From positions 10,194,173-10,258,172 of the forward strand of contig NC_021683.1 in NCBI RefSeq assembly GCF_000247815.1: a stretch of DNA of 64,000 nucleotides, written 5' to 3'. A model generated the notes under the pieces. It did no database searches and was not told the origin of the DNA. It worked only from the letters and a program-made list of their open reading frames with translations. Source of the DNA: Ficedula albicollis (Eukaryota > Chordata > Aves > Passeriformes > Muscicapidae). Positions 1 to 31,500 of this stretch are shown one piece after another. How positions within the stretch are numbered: position 1 is the first letter of the stretch; every line of letters starts with the position of its first letter. A program made the position numbers and the translations under genes.

Positions 1-2407
1 TAACACCAGGTTTTTAATAAACCACACATTTCAAGGGACTTGTTAAATTGGTGAGGTTTTCTTTTGGAAAGGGAAACTTTGTCAAAGCTGAATTTTATTT
101 TGTTTTTGAATTGGGTAGAAGGTATTTCTATTTCTACACATCTTACTGAGGAAATGGTGAAATTAATTATTTGGCTTTCTCATTTCAGTTTGAACACAAT
201 AAAATGTTTTAACTCATCCATATTCAGTCTTAATATTACTTTTATAGACAGATTTAAATATTTGGTTACAGTAGGTTTTTTACATCATATTTTAACATAA
301 TCTATGTTTTCGATGATCGATGATGATGATGATGATTTTCATATGCAGTTATTGAAAGTGTGCCTTTTTTGGTGTCCTCATAAATTTCAAAGTGTGAAAC
401 TTTTGTTCACTCTCAGAATAAAACCATCTGTGGAATTGCTGTTCTGGGGCATTCTGTGCCCAATAGAAAAGCTCAATTGTTCTCTATAGCTAACAGCACC
501 TTCAGCACCTAATTCCCCTTTCCTGGTAATTTCCTTTCCTTGATTTGAGGTGGGGAGGGAAAATATTTTTTTTGGAAAGAATTAATCATAGCTGACCTCC
601 TTTTTGCTATTTACTCTCTTTGCCATGTGACAGTTGGATTCTATGACAATTTTCATGAATCATGAAAGTCACACGACACATGACAGACAGCTGTTTCTTG
701 AGTTCCAAAAGTGAGTCACGATGCTGTTTGCCTGATACTTGGAAAGCTGCAAGACTGACAGGCAAAGCCATTCCAGAGCAAAACAATTCAGCACTTGTCT
801 GCTTTTGCTGCATGCTGGATAAAAGCTGAGCCAGTCTCAACAGATTGTTTTGGTATTTGCACAGTTCTTAGACCAGCTGTATCTAAATGCAAAATACTTC
901 TATTTTGTTGGGATTATATAGAATATTGGATCACTCTGCTGGTTTAGGAGTAGATTTTACATTGTTCCTTTGTGTGGCTACTGGTTTGCAAGAGCAGAAG
1001 CAAGGCTGAAAACCAAGAGCCACGAGTGAGCAGAAGAGGAGCAGTAGCTGGGTATGGTGTGGAACTTGGTAGGGGCTTTACTGCTGTGAGAATGTTTTTC
1101 CTTTGAAGGTGCTGAGCTCAGGTGAATACTTCAACACTCTGATGACTAAATTATCAAAAGTGAGCTCTGTTTTTGGCAAACCTGGCAGGTCAGCCCTGTG
1201 AGGCTTTGTGTGAGGCTGATCTGTCAGTACTATGGGGACATTTGGTGGCCAAGGAAAGAATGTTCCTTGCCAGTAGGGATCACTGGAATCTCAGCCTGCA
1301 GCTGACAGGGCCAAGAGAAAGAATACAAAAGGTATCAGGGTGATCCCCACAGACCAGATTAAAGCTTCTTACAAGCAGAAGGTTTAAATTCCATTTCTGC
1401 ATTGCTAAAACACAAAGCCTGTGGTGAAGATTAAGTCCAACTTCAAACCTAAAGCACCATTGTTCTGGGTATCATGTGGATTGGATCTAGAAGGAAATAC
1501 ATGGAATCATTGTATTTACTCTTAAAAATCAACTAACAACCATGGTTTTTTGTTACTAATAGCTGGTGAGTAGAGTTAAACCATGCAGCATAGTAATATA
1601 TAGCTTCATATATCTAGCTGAAAATTTGAATCTGGAGTAGATGGCTGGACTCATATCACCAGGAGATACAAGTAATTTTTAAATTGCTATTTTGTGAGGG
1701 GAACTTGTTTTTTAGCTCCTGTTTCTGTGTAAATTTCAACAGATGACTACCAAGGAGCAATGAACAGGTGGTTTGCAATACTTCCCTTTGCTTGAGATGC
1801 TTGTATGTGTTTTTATATGATAGGAAACTGATTTAGGCACACTCATTGAATGTGTGTGGATCCAGATCTTCAGTAGTGTCGGGGGAATGTTCAGGGTAGC
1901 TGATGACAAATGATCCCAAATTTGGCATTGAATTATGAGAGGGAGGAAAGGAGCTTGAGTGTCTCTCACAAGGGTGCTGCCAAGTGCCATAGTCCTTGGG
2001 AGATGCTCTTCATTGCTGAGTAGCTGGGAATACAGGCCCTGGCAAAGGCAAGGGAGCTGCAGCTGAGCAGCCAACTCATTTTATGAGGAATATCTGCTTT
2101 TGCATCAAAAATGCCTTTCTGTCTTGGAGGCTTTGCACACATGTAGCCCATCCCAATCACCAGTGTCCTTGATGTGTAATTACTGCAGCCATGAGTCACA
2201 TAATGCTGTTATTTAATGGCTTTGGACTCAGCCTGAATTAGACCATTTCCATTTCCCTTAGGAGTTGAACAGGACACTTTCCCATCTCTGAACACACAAA
2301 GCAAAGGGAGGATGTTGTGCCTGATAATAAATGTCTAGATTTTGGTGAATAGGTCCCACAGATTCCTTCACTTGAGGCTCTCTTGGTAAGCAATTTATCT
2401 CACTTAC
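1..2407 (-). other. MMP2 intron 9, partial
   Basis: No coding exon was recognised on either strand. The next MMP2 exon (continuing after FFFKDR in hemopexin blade I) is not visible here, so intron 9 is at least 2.4 kb. Contents are unremarkable AT-rich sequence with a short (GAT)n run near 312-336. Open frames here are short and match no family I know. Confidence 0.8.
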
Positions 2408-20356
<17,949 letters not shown>

Positions 20357-20640
20357 TCTGCCTAAACTCGTGCTCTCCTCTCTGGAAAAAGCTCTTCCCC
20401 GCTGTCTCTCCGTTACTTTAGCTGCAAAGTGCACCAGTTGCTTATCTGCACATCCTGACTCTCAGCACCCTTTTCCCTTCTGCTTGCTCTAGCAATTCCT
20501 TTGTATGTTTAAAACATCCAGATGCGCAGTCTCAAGCTACCACAAGAGGAAGTCTGAAAACTAGTGGAAACATGAGAAAAGGGCAGTTACCAGATGTGAT
20601 TGCTGTGATTTTAAGGTAGCAACAGGCAGATAGTTACAAT
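20357..20640 (-). promoter_or_regulatory. Probable MMP2 5' UTR and core promoter
   Basis: This DNA lies immediately upstream of the MMP2 ATG. No canonical TATA box or GC box is obvious; TATA-less initiation is usual for MMP2 in mammals. A minimal upstream ORF (ATG TGC AGA TAA, 20453-20442) would be in the leader if transcription starts beyond it. The transcription start cannot be fixed from sequence alone. Confidence 0.5.
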
Positions 20641-20760
20641 TGCTGAAAGAGGCCGTTTTTTCTCCTTATTTGCATAAATGAAAGCATTTATTTGTGCCAG
20701 AGAGCAGGAAAAAACAAAACCTGAACTAATCTTGAAGACGAGGTGTCTCACATATATTTC

Positions 20761-20792
20761 AAATATAAATAAATAAATAAATAAATAAATAA
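20761..20792. repeat. (AAAT)n microsatellite upstream of MMP2
   Basis: This is a short, nearly pure AAAT run, about 400 bp upstream of the MMP2 start codon. Confidence 0.9.
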
Positions 20793-20990
20793 GCAGTATT
20801 TTCCCAGCTAAGCATTTTTACTATTTTTAAGGCAATTTTAATGTCACAGACACAATGATATGCCTTAGTCGTGTGAGATTATGCTCCCACACAGTGCCTT
20901 GCAGCAAACATTTAGATTATGGATTTTGAGACAGACCCCACACAGGGCAGTGCAGCTGAGCGAGGTTTCTTGTCCCCCTCCTGCTGAGGC

Positions 20991-21021
20991 TGCACAGAGG
21001 ATGCACAGAGGATGCACAGAG
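20991..21021. repeat. 11-bp tandem repeat, about 2.8 copies
   Basis: The unit TGCACAGAGGA is repeated almost three times inside a GC-richer patch about 640 bp upstream of the MMP2 ATG. Confidence 0.9.
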
Positions 21022-21853
21022 TGTGGGTCTGTGCTCAGGGCTCACCGTGCTCCGTGTGAGCCTCACTCTCTCCCTGCTCTCTGCACAACCTGCAGAGCTC
21101 TCTAAGATCGCTGTGGCTTCTCGGGTTCAGAGCCAGCTCGAGGCTTTGCCACCAACAGACATAGGGTAGCACCTCACTCCTACGGGGTAAAAGATGATTA
21201 GGCAAATTCAGCAATAGAAATGAATTTCAATAAAGGATGTCAGGGAAATTGTACAAAATTCAGAGTTTGCTTGTAATGGGTGTTTGATCGCCTGGTGCAA
21301 CTGCCTTAATATGAAATTTTGGTGCAAATATGGCCATTGTCATGGACAGTCCATTTATTGTGTCATTCTTAATATTGCTGGCTTTGAGGTGCTAGTCCAA
21401 GTGGAATATTATTTTAGCTGAATATTCCTAATCTAGGGGCTTGGCTCATGATTTTTCAAGATGGGAGGCTGGCAGTTCTGCATGATTGTAAACTATGTTC
21501 TGGCCAGCCATAGGTCTACTGAAGAGTTTCTCCTGAACACAAACCCAGCTATGAAAGAACTTCTGACCTATATGCCACCACAAAAATTGCCATGACTTTC
21601 CAATGAATGCTAAATGAAAGTTTTCCAGATACGACTCATTAACAAATAGGGCTGTTAAAGAAAAGAAGGTACTTTGCAGGTGTTTGGTGCTTACTGATGA
21701 TATTTGATAATTGATTGTAAATCGTTATGGCAGTTGTTTGATTCATGCTGAGATCCAGCTGTTTTGCTAACTGCACCCCATTGTCCATGATGTGAATAGT
21801 CTTACATAAAGGCAAGGATTTCAAAGGTGGGGACTGAGGGGCTCAGGGAGAAC

Positions 21854-23519
<1,666 letters not shown>

Positions 23520-25516
23520 GCATTTGCAGGGCTTTTGCTGCCCATACACTTCCACTGAGAGCCCACACAGCAGCTGTCTGCAGGGCTGCTGGGTGAATCA
23601 GCCATGGGAAATGACACTTGAAGCTTAGGAGAGAATGAGGATTTACGGGAACTTTGTGCATGGATGGAGCTGTCTTTGTCAGCAAGTGGCTTTGTATTTA
23701 TCCCAGTCATCCTTTCAGAAGCAAATCTGACACAACTTGAGTTACAGTGAACAACTTTCCCCTAACGGTTCAACTTTGAAACGACACATTCTTTTGTAGC
23801 TTTTCCCCATCAGCAAAAATCCATGGTCATTTAAAGTGTTGCCTCAATAAACAGCAGTTCTGAAAATATGATCCAGTTTTTTCAGAGCCTGGTACTTGGT
23901 TGTGGGGAATGACTCTTCTGCTTTGTTTGTGGTGACAGCTCATATTTGTATCTGGCCATGTGGCACTGTAAGAGAACAAAGGCCAAGGAAGCATTCACTA
24001 CATGTGCCAAGCTACTCTTAGGTCTCCTTAATTAAGCAAGTAAAAATATTATGTATCATGTTGCAAATTCTGCAGTTATCTCTGTGCTTCATGTTAGGCC
24101 AAGGGCTGATGCGAATCTTAAGGCATGAGAACCACATCATTATCATAAGATTTTTAATGTAATTTATGACAGTTTAGCAGCTTTCATTTAGAAAGATACT
24201 GTGGTGAAGATGTTTAAAGCCAAAAGTGCCCTGGCACATTCCAGTTACTCTCATAAGCCTCACTGAAAACTAATGAATGCTCTGTTCTCTGTCTGTCCTA
24301 ATGAATATCGGATCAGAAATGGATGAGGAAACTTCTGAATGGACTGTGAGGTCTGTGCAGTTTGAAAATCTCACTGTATTTATTTGCCTATCTTTGCTGG
24401 CAGTGAGAGTAGGTTGAGGTCACCTTCTAAATACACTTTTTAGAAGAAATTGAGCAAAGCAACAGAAATCATGCAGACCTGCAGTGAAGCATTGTTTCTC
24501 ACCTTTGTTTGCATTTTTGCTGGTAAATTGCTTTGCTGGTACTACTTAGTGAGTGAGCAGTTAAGCAAGTTATGTTCAATTAGTAAACATAATACATAAT
24601 GGAATATTGGATTTATGGGTATTGGGTGAACCAATAGATTGAGTTTCTGAGTAGTCAGTGAAAACATGCTCTTTCACCAGCTCATGACATCAGAGATCCT
24701 GACTGAGCTGCCCTCCTTCAGATTGGCAAAGGAAAATACATGCTGGTGAGTGACACCTTGTGAGAGTAGAAGTCCTATTGTATTGAGGCTAAATTGGAGG
24801 TAAAATGTTGGTTTTCTCCTCATATTTGTCTTTAAGCTCTTTGCCATCATGCTGTTCTTAGTGCTGCTTTTCCAGGCTTGGAATGCAGTGGTGCTCAGCC
24901 CTGGCAGTGGGGACGTTCTGCTGCTGGCTGACCTCTGCTTTGAGTCAGAGGTTAAATGACTCCTGAGGTCTGCTACAGCCCAATTTATCCCATCCACTCC
25001 TGCTGAATTTGAAGACACGGTATGATGGTTTTCTTATCTCAGACTAGATAAGCTCCAGATCAGGGACAGACTGAGGGATCTGAAGTGACGCATTCTGACA
25101 TTGGCGGGTTAACTGCTGGTAGTGTTTGGTGCACAGACATTCCTCAGCCCTCCACACTCTGAAGAGATTACCTCTGACAGTAACTAGTGACTCTGAGTAG
25201 ACTTCCTAGAAGTTAAACATTAAGAAAAGATGCAATACAAAACACAGGGAAAGAAGAAAAAGCCCTGCTGAGAACGTGAGGCCGTCGACCAACTTTTTGG
25301 AAGAGCTGAAGCAGTAATGTCCTTTCTCTTACCTTAATCTTCTGTAAGATATGCTGTCTATATAAACAGATGCTACCTCTGGATCAGCTACAGGAAAAGA
25401 ACAGAGTTCTATCTCCTACTACTGCGTTTATGTATTTGTAGAAAAAATTAATTTCTCTGCTGCATATAATTTCTATATTAGGTATTTATCTGATATACAC
25501 ACTGATGTAACTCTCC

Positions 25517-25523
25517 TGAGTCA
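25517..25523. promoter_or_regulatory. Consensus AP-1 motif (TGAGTCA)
   Basis: An exact TGAGTCA is followed directly by TAAAAGG. It lies about 5.2 kb upstream of the MMP2 ATG. A 7-bp match occurs often by chance, so function is unproven. Confidence 0.25.
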
Positions 25524-28500
25524 TAAAAGGCTCCTCCTATAGTTGCTGAATTTGTTTCACTTTGGAAACACTCCGTATTGAAAATTTTAAACCATCTACT
25601 TTGTGAGTAAGATGACAAATTTAGTTTTTAAGTGTTTACTTTCATACATTAGTACTTACTGAATGGCAGACACCACACAGTCTGAGAAGGCAAATACCTC
25701 TTTTGAGGACATACTTCAATAATAACAGTAAAAAGGGAATCATGATGTCTTTTGAGCTGTAAGTTACAGATCTCAGTAGATCTGACTGTGGTAAGAGAAA
25801 CATGAGCATGCATTAACATGCTGCTTTTATCAAAGGATTTTTCTGTTTCAGAAAATGATTTTTGAAATGATTCAGAAGCACTCAGCAGTTTCAAGATTAG
25901 ACTTCAGATGGTGTCCTAGATAATTTGCTCACCAAGTGTCATCCCTCTAGAAACACACTGTAGCAATTCCTACTGTCAATTATTCCAAAATTTTATCAAA
26001 AGCTGATGATTTCCTCGTTCCAGAAGAGTAGGCAGAGTGTCATGAGCACAGGCCATAGGAGGATGATGGATTTATTCCTTGTGGAGTTTCATGTTTTAAA
26101 CTGAAACCTGTTGCTAGGCTGAAGAAATAAATAATCATCAGGACAATTAAGGTCTTAAGAAAACAGCTGATTCTCTGATTACCAGCTCAGCTGGTTCTAA
26201 CTGGGTGCAATGTGATGTGTGTCTGCAAGTAAATTATTGCAGTATGGGTGTATAACCTCTTCTCATGTGTTTTCTAGGTCATGTGCTGTCAGTTTATAGC
26301 TTCTAGTTTACGAAGCCAAACAAGTTATTAATGTAGATGGACTTGCATTGATTTTAGCAGGATTTATGGAAAAGAAATAACTCATTAAAGTTGTCAGAGC
26401 TGCTATAGTGTTCTCAAAGTGTTTTAATCGGAATTTCTAAGAAACTGGAAAACCTAAAGCTCAGGTGATAGAAAAGTTTGCCTGAACTTCAGGAAAGGTG
26501 CCAATGAAAATATCCCAAGGTCCAGTTTAGCCAGACCTTTGGCTACTTTTTGGTTTTCCAGGGTTGCCTTGTGACTCATTCTCTTTTCAGAAATCCCATT
26601 TTGCAATTTCTCCTGGATCAGCATTCCAAAGCCTTCTTCTGTCTAGTCTGGGGAAAAAGTTTATAAGTACCAAGAAAGCAAAGAGCTTACAGAAGAAAGC
26701 ATGGGACTGGACTATGCTGAAAAAGGGATTTTGATGCCTTTTACCACATGTCTGACTTGTGGTTGAAGTAGCAATGCTGTGAGTGTGGTGCCAGACTGAG
26801 GCTCCCCTGAGCCTGAGGTGTGTAGGGATCTTGTGTCTACTCACTGCTCCTTCTTGGTGGTACCTGTCCTGAAGGTGGCCCATCTCTACAAAGAACAGCA
26901 GTGACACACCAAGGGCCTGCATTCTTCCTGGGGTTTGGCACTGGCAAGTCACCAAGCTCCAAGCTCTGCCTTTCAGAGCCTGTAACAGAAATAGAGGTGC
27001 CTGCTGCAGCTGCCTGGAGGAGATGTGTGCCCCTGTAGGGAAGAGGAAGGTGTGATATTTGCAGCTTCTCTGTTTTAGGAAGGCTGTCTCTAGGAAGCAA
27101 TGGTTAGTCACAGCAGTCCCAACTGAGTTTAAAAGGATTAATAACTTCAGCAAGAACTCATTTGTATTGCAGACAAGTGAGCTTATCTAAGCCCTGAATG
27201 TTGAAGGGTTGATCCTAACAGAATGTAAGCCTTAAACACCCACATCATCTATTATCTGGCTGTGCTCTGTCTGCTCAGCAGCTGGCTCAGGCCTCAGTGA
27301 TCTAATTCAACATATCTGACCACCACATGAGGGAGTCTTTAAACTGTTGGAAATCAGTGTGTGTGTTTGTGTGCATGGAGAGGTGAGAGTGGAACAATGT
27401 ACAAAGGGTCAGCCATCAGTACCAGATGTGATTTTCATCATTTAAGGTAGCAATTATACTTTTTCTCTCGTTTCTATCCTTTCTAGTTTTAGTAAGTTAG
27501 GTCCTAAGGATGTGAAGTTCCACTGACACATGGATATAATTTTTTAGCTTGCTACTAAATTAGAAATGATTTTATTTGATAATGAACTGGACTTTGTGGA
27601 TACAATGTGTAGAACTTTATCTTCAAACATACAGGTGGTTCCCTACTGGTGCTTCCACATACTGAGGGTTCAGAAGAAGTCCTGATGATGCTGCATTTGG
27701 ATAAACTTGGCAAGCTCTGCATGATCCTCAGTAGCACTGGGAACAGATCCTGCTGTCCACACTATGTTGCCTTGTGCCATATGCTGTGAATGGGCCTGTG
27801 GAGCTCCATGAGGCATCTGGCAGTGTAAAATGTGAGTTGAGATGATGGGACCAAGCCCTTTGCTAGCCAAGCAGCCACCCCTAGCTCCATAGGAAGAGCA
27901 AGAGCTAAATGGATGTGATTGCATGATTGCTATTTCCGCTGTCCAGATTTCAGAGGCAGACCCTAAGGAACGCTGCACTGAGTGACACATTTCTCAAGCC
28001 CTCTGAAGAGGCACTTTACTCACAAACAGTGCCACCCCAAAGCCTGGCTATTCCCCACTGCTGTTCTCTTTGCATTCATGGGAGACCTCTTTGCTGTAAC
28101 ACGGGGCAGGTGCAATCCTGAACACGTCAGAATAATAGTTCTGCTTGCTCTGCTGCTGCTGCTGGCAGCTGCTTGTTGCTAGTCACTGCCCACCTCCCTT
28201 GTCATTATAGTGTTGGTGTTTAGACACTGAGGGGCCTTAATTAATGACTTTGAAGATATGGTCTTTTATAATTCATGACAGAACTTTAATTAAATCAAAT
28301 ATATAGCAGTTGAACTAGCAGAGGATTTAAAGTGCACAGTCTTTGATGGAGACAGTGATTCTCTTGGACCGCTGGTGGTGGACACTGAATGCAAATTCAA
28401 ATTCCATTTCATCACAGCAGATTCAGAAAAGAATGGGCTGCTTTAGTTTTTTTTTTTTCTTCTTTTTTTTTTAACAAAGGTGTCCCTGTTATAGACTGGA

Positions 28501-31500
28501 AAAATGGTAAGGTCAAGAGGCCTGCAGTCATTTGATTCCCTCTCCTACTCCCATCTCCTCCTCTAGACTCCTCATGTATTGTAAATATCTGTATTGGTAG
28601 GGAAAAGAAAAGGACACAATTCTGTGTGATGCTTATATTTATTTACTCATAATTGATTTAATTACACTCATTTCTTATTTGCAGAGATGGTGTGTAGAAG
28701 TGCTGTGCGTGGCTCACATACTCACTCCAGGATTCTTGTCAAAGCAGTAGGAGAATTCTTATTTCACATAAAGGGAAACTGAGGCAGTGCTTTCACTTGG
28801 ACAATGCAGGAGAAGTTAATGGAATTTTGAAGAGTTCAGCCTGGTTCACAGATGGAGTGCATGTCTTTCTGGTCTATGTTGGGATGACTGGACTTAAGCA
28901 AATATGTAAAATAATTATTTCTGTAGATTAAATCTGTTGTGCTAGGGAGCATGGTTTACTCATGACAGTTGAATTTATCTCACTTTATTTGGACTTACTG
29001 TCTAATTGGATTAATCTAAATTTCTTTAAAAATACGTTTTTTATCTAGGAGACTTATTCTGCTCTCCCACTACTGCCGCGACTTCCACGGAGTTCTTTGA
29101 ATGGATTTCATGGTCTTGCCTACTACATGGATTTTATGGTTACTCTGCCTACTGAGAGTAAATATTCAGAAGATACTTGTGGCTTTGATTTTACAATTGC
29201 GAGTTATATTTTAAATTTTATCATCTCATTTGGTCTGCTAAAGGATGGGCCTTCTTTTCTGTGGGATTATCTGATTGTCTGAGGTTGCCAAGTTTCCCTT
29301 CCTGTGTGTATGAAGGCCAATCTATGATCTTACCAGCAGAAACCAGCAAACAAACAAACAAAACCAACCAAGAAGAATAACTATCTTCTACATATACAAA
29401 AGCTAATAAATTCAACAAAAGGTACAATTTAATAGAGCTAAGGGAAACTGGTCAATAAGTCATGTCAAAATATTTTTAAAAAATTGCTGTGAGAGGGAGA
29501 TGAATAATGGAAAAAATTGCATTTGAATAAATTAGTCACTGCAACCTGGTAAAAAATCAGAAATGTCTTATTTAATAGCTATAGAAATGGTTTAACAGTG
29601 GGAAAATATGATTCAAAAATGTCTTTGCTAAATATTGACAATCATTCAGCCATCTATAGTTACCATCTTTGCCTTTACAGCAGCAATAATTTCTTAGTTA
29701 TAAACATAAAAATAGGAATATATCTTATAAATAGAAAATAACCTTCCTGGAAAGGAGGAAAGGATTTCCTCTGTGGTTGCTCTTGGTAATGTTGCAAAAA
29801 GTTCATTTGTTTTATATTACAAACTTTTCATGTATTACTTCAACCAACTGCTAAAACTACAATTTGTGAACTGTTAAAATGGAATTCCTGGGCAGAATCA
29901 TGGGGGAGTTTTATTTGAAGTTTTTTTGTTTTGTTTTTATTGTCAATTTGCTACAGCAAATCATTACTCATATTGGATTATTTAAGGCTGTTTGTGTGCC
30001 AGATATGTTTATATGTGAGCCTTAGTAGCACTGGGCTGCTTCTGCAGATCTGACCATGGCTAGGGCAGCGGAGGCTCAGCTTCCAGAATGCCAAACCAAA
30101 GGGAATGTCATAGAATTGCAGGCTCTTCTCTGGTTGATTTTGTGGCACCTGATTAGAAAAACCTTGGCTGATTTTCCATCTGCACTGTGCAGGGGGATGC
30201 TCAGGGTCTGTCCAAGCCTCATCAGCCTGTTCCTGGCCCTGCTCGTGGGGCAGGAGCTGCTGCAGCAAAACTGTTCAGGGAATCAGACTCTGACTTCCCT
30301 GCTCGGCATCAAGGTCAGATTTTCCTTTAACAGGGTCATCATTTCATCATGAAGATCACAGCAACAGAACCACAACCACAAAGATGCCAAAAAGGAGAAA
30401 AATCCAAGGGCTGCATGGGAATCCCACAGGGGAGAAGTGAGGAAATCCTGCAGGCCCACAGAGCTGCTGTGGTGGTGTTGAGTTCAAAGGGAACCTTCCA
30501 TTAGCTGGCAAGGTGAGGAGTGGCACCACCTGCCTGTCCCCCTGCAGGCTGACTCCTTGCTAATGGGAATGACTGAATAAAGGCAGTGTTTTAATGGGCA
30601 GGGAGAATGTTTCTCTAAAGGGATTAAATTCCAACTTTTTGTCTTTCAATGTTTTTGTTACTCTTCCTACGCTTTTTATGAGCAGTTAATTTCTTTCATA
30701 CTTGACCATTATTAATACAGGGCAAATAAATGGCTAACCTACTTCCAGAGGCAGCTTGATGGACCATACAGCAGGTCTGCATTTTCCTGTCAGGAAGGGC
30801 CATTTGCACATGTTTATACTGGGTTTTATTCCTGATTTCAAGATTATATTAAAAAATATGAGTGCTGCTGCACATAAAATCTGGATCATGCATTTTTTTT
30901 CTCTGTTAGTTAAGAATAAAGTGCTTAAGGTTTTACTCTGAAATGTAAATGAAGATTTACTTTGGTTTTATCCCTGGACTTCCTAGGCTCACTCCCTCTC
31001 CAATCTGCTGTGATGTAATAGACAAAGATTTGAATTGGGAATTATGATCATAAGCAGATCAATACATGTTTTTCTGATGATAGTACGATAAGCAGGGGCA
31101 GTTCTGTGTAAAATGATGGATTAACAGGCATTACTGAAAACATGGCATCTTCTGTGGAGCTGCAGCACCTGTACAGTATTACTAAATTTACCTTACTTAA
31201 TTTTTTTCAGCATTACCATCTGTGATGGAGTCATCTTCCTATTCCAGGAAGAGATAGACTTTAGAATGCATTGAGCTGAGTTGCTTTCAGCTCTTCACAC
31301 TGAGAGCTTCTGGAACCTTACAGCCTCAGTTATAAGTAATTATTTTTTCCTGCTTGATCTCCTTAGCAGCTTTGGGAATATCAGCCCACATCTTACCTGA
31401 GATGGTGTTTTACCCAGAACAGCGGTTTCTTTCTGGATGCTGCTTTTACTGAGCTTTTGTCCACTGCTCTGATGCTTTTACCTGCAAACTACAAACCTTT

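Larger units (their letters stand above)
20641..21853 (-). other. MMP2 proximal upstream region
   Basis: No gene is seen. It contains an (AAAT)n run (20761-20792), a GC- and CpG-enriched patch (about 20935-21140) and an 11-bp triplicated word within that patch. AT-rich single-copy DNA then leads up to the GAAA array. It is probably cis-regulatory sequence for MMP2 by position only. Confidence 0.55.

Noticed and set aside
1..2407. MMP2 exon 10 within the window
   Set aside because: Minus-strand translation shows no continuation of hemopexin blade I, so the exon must lie beyond position 1.
20357..20434. N-terminal extension of MMP2 to a GTG at 20434
   Set aside because: GTG is not a usual vertebrate start, and the ATG at 20356 gives the known signal peptide.
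26587..27153. 188-codon minus-strand frame in the intergenic region
   Set aside because: It opens at TTG, has no domain or motif and a composition consistent with chance.
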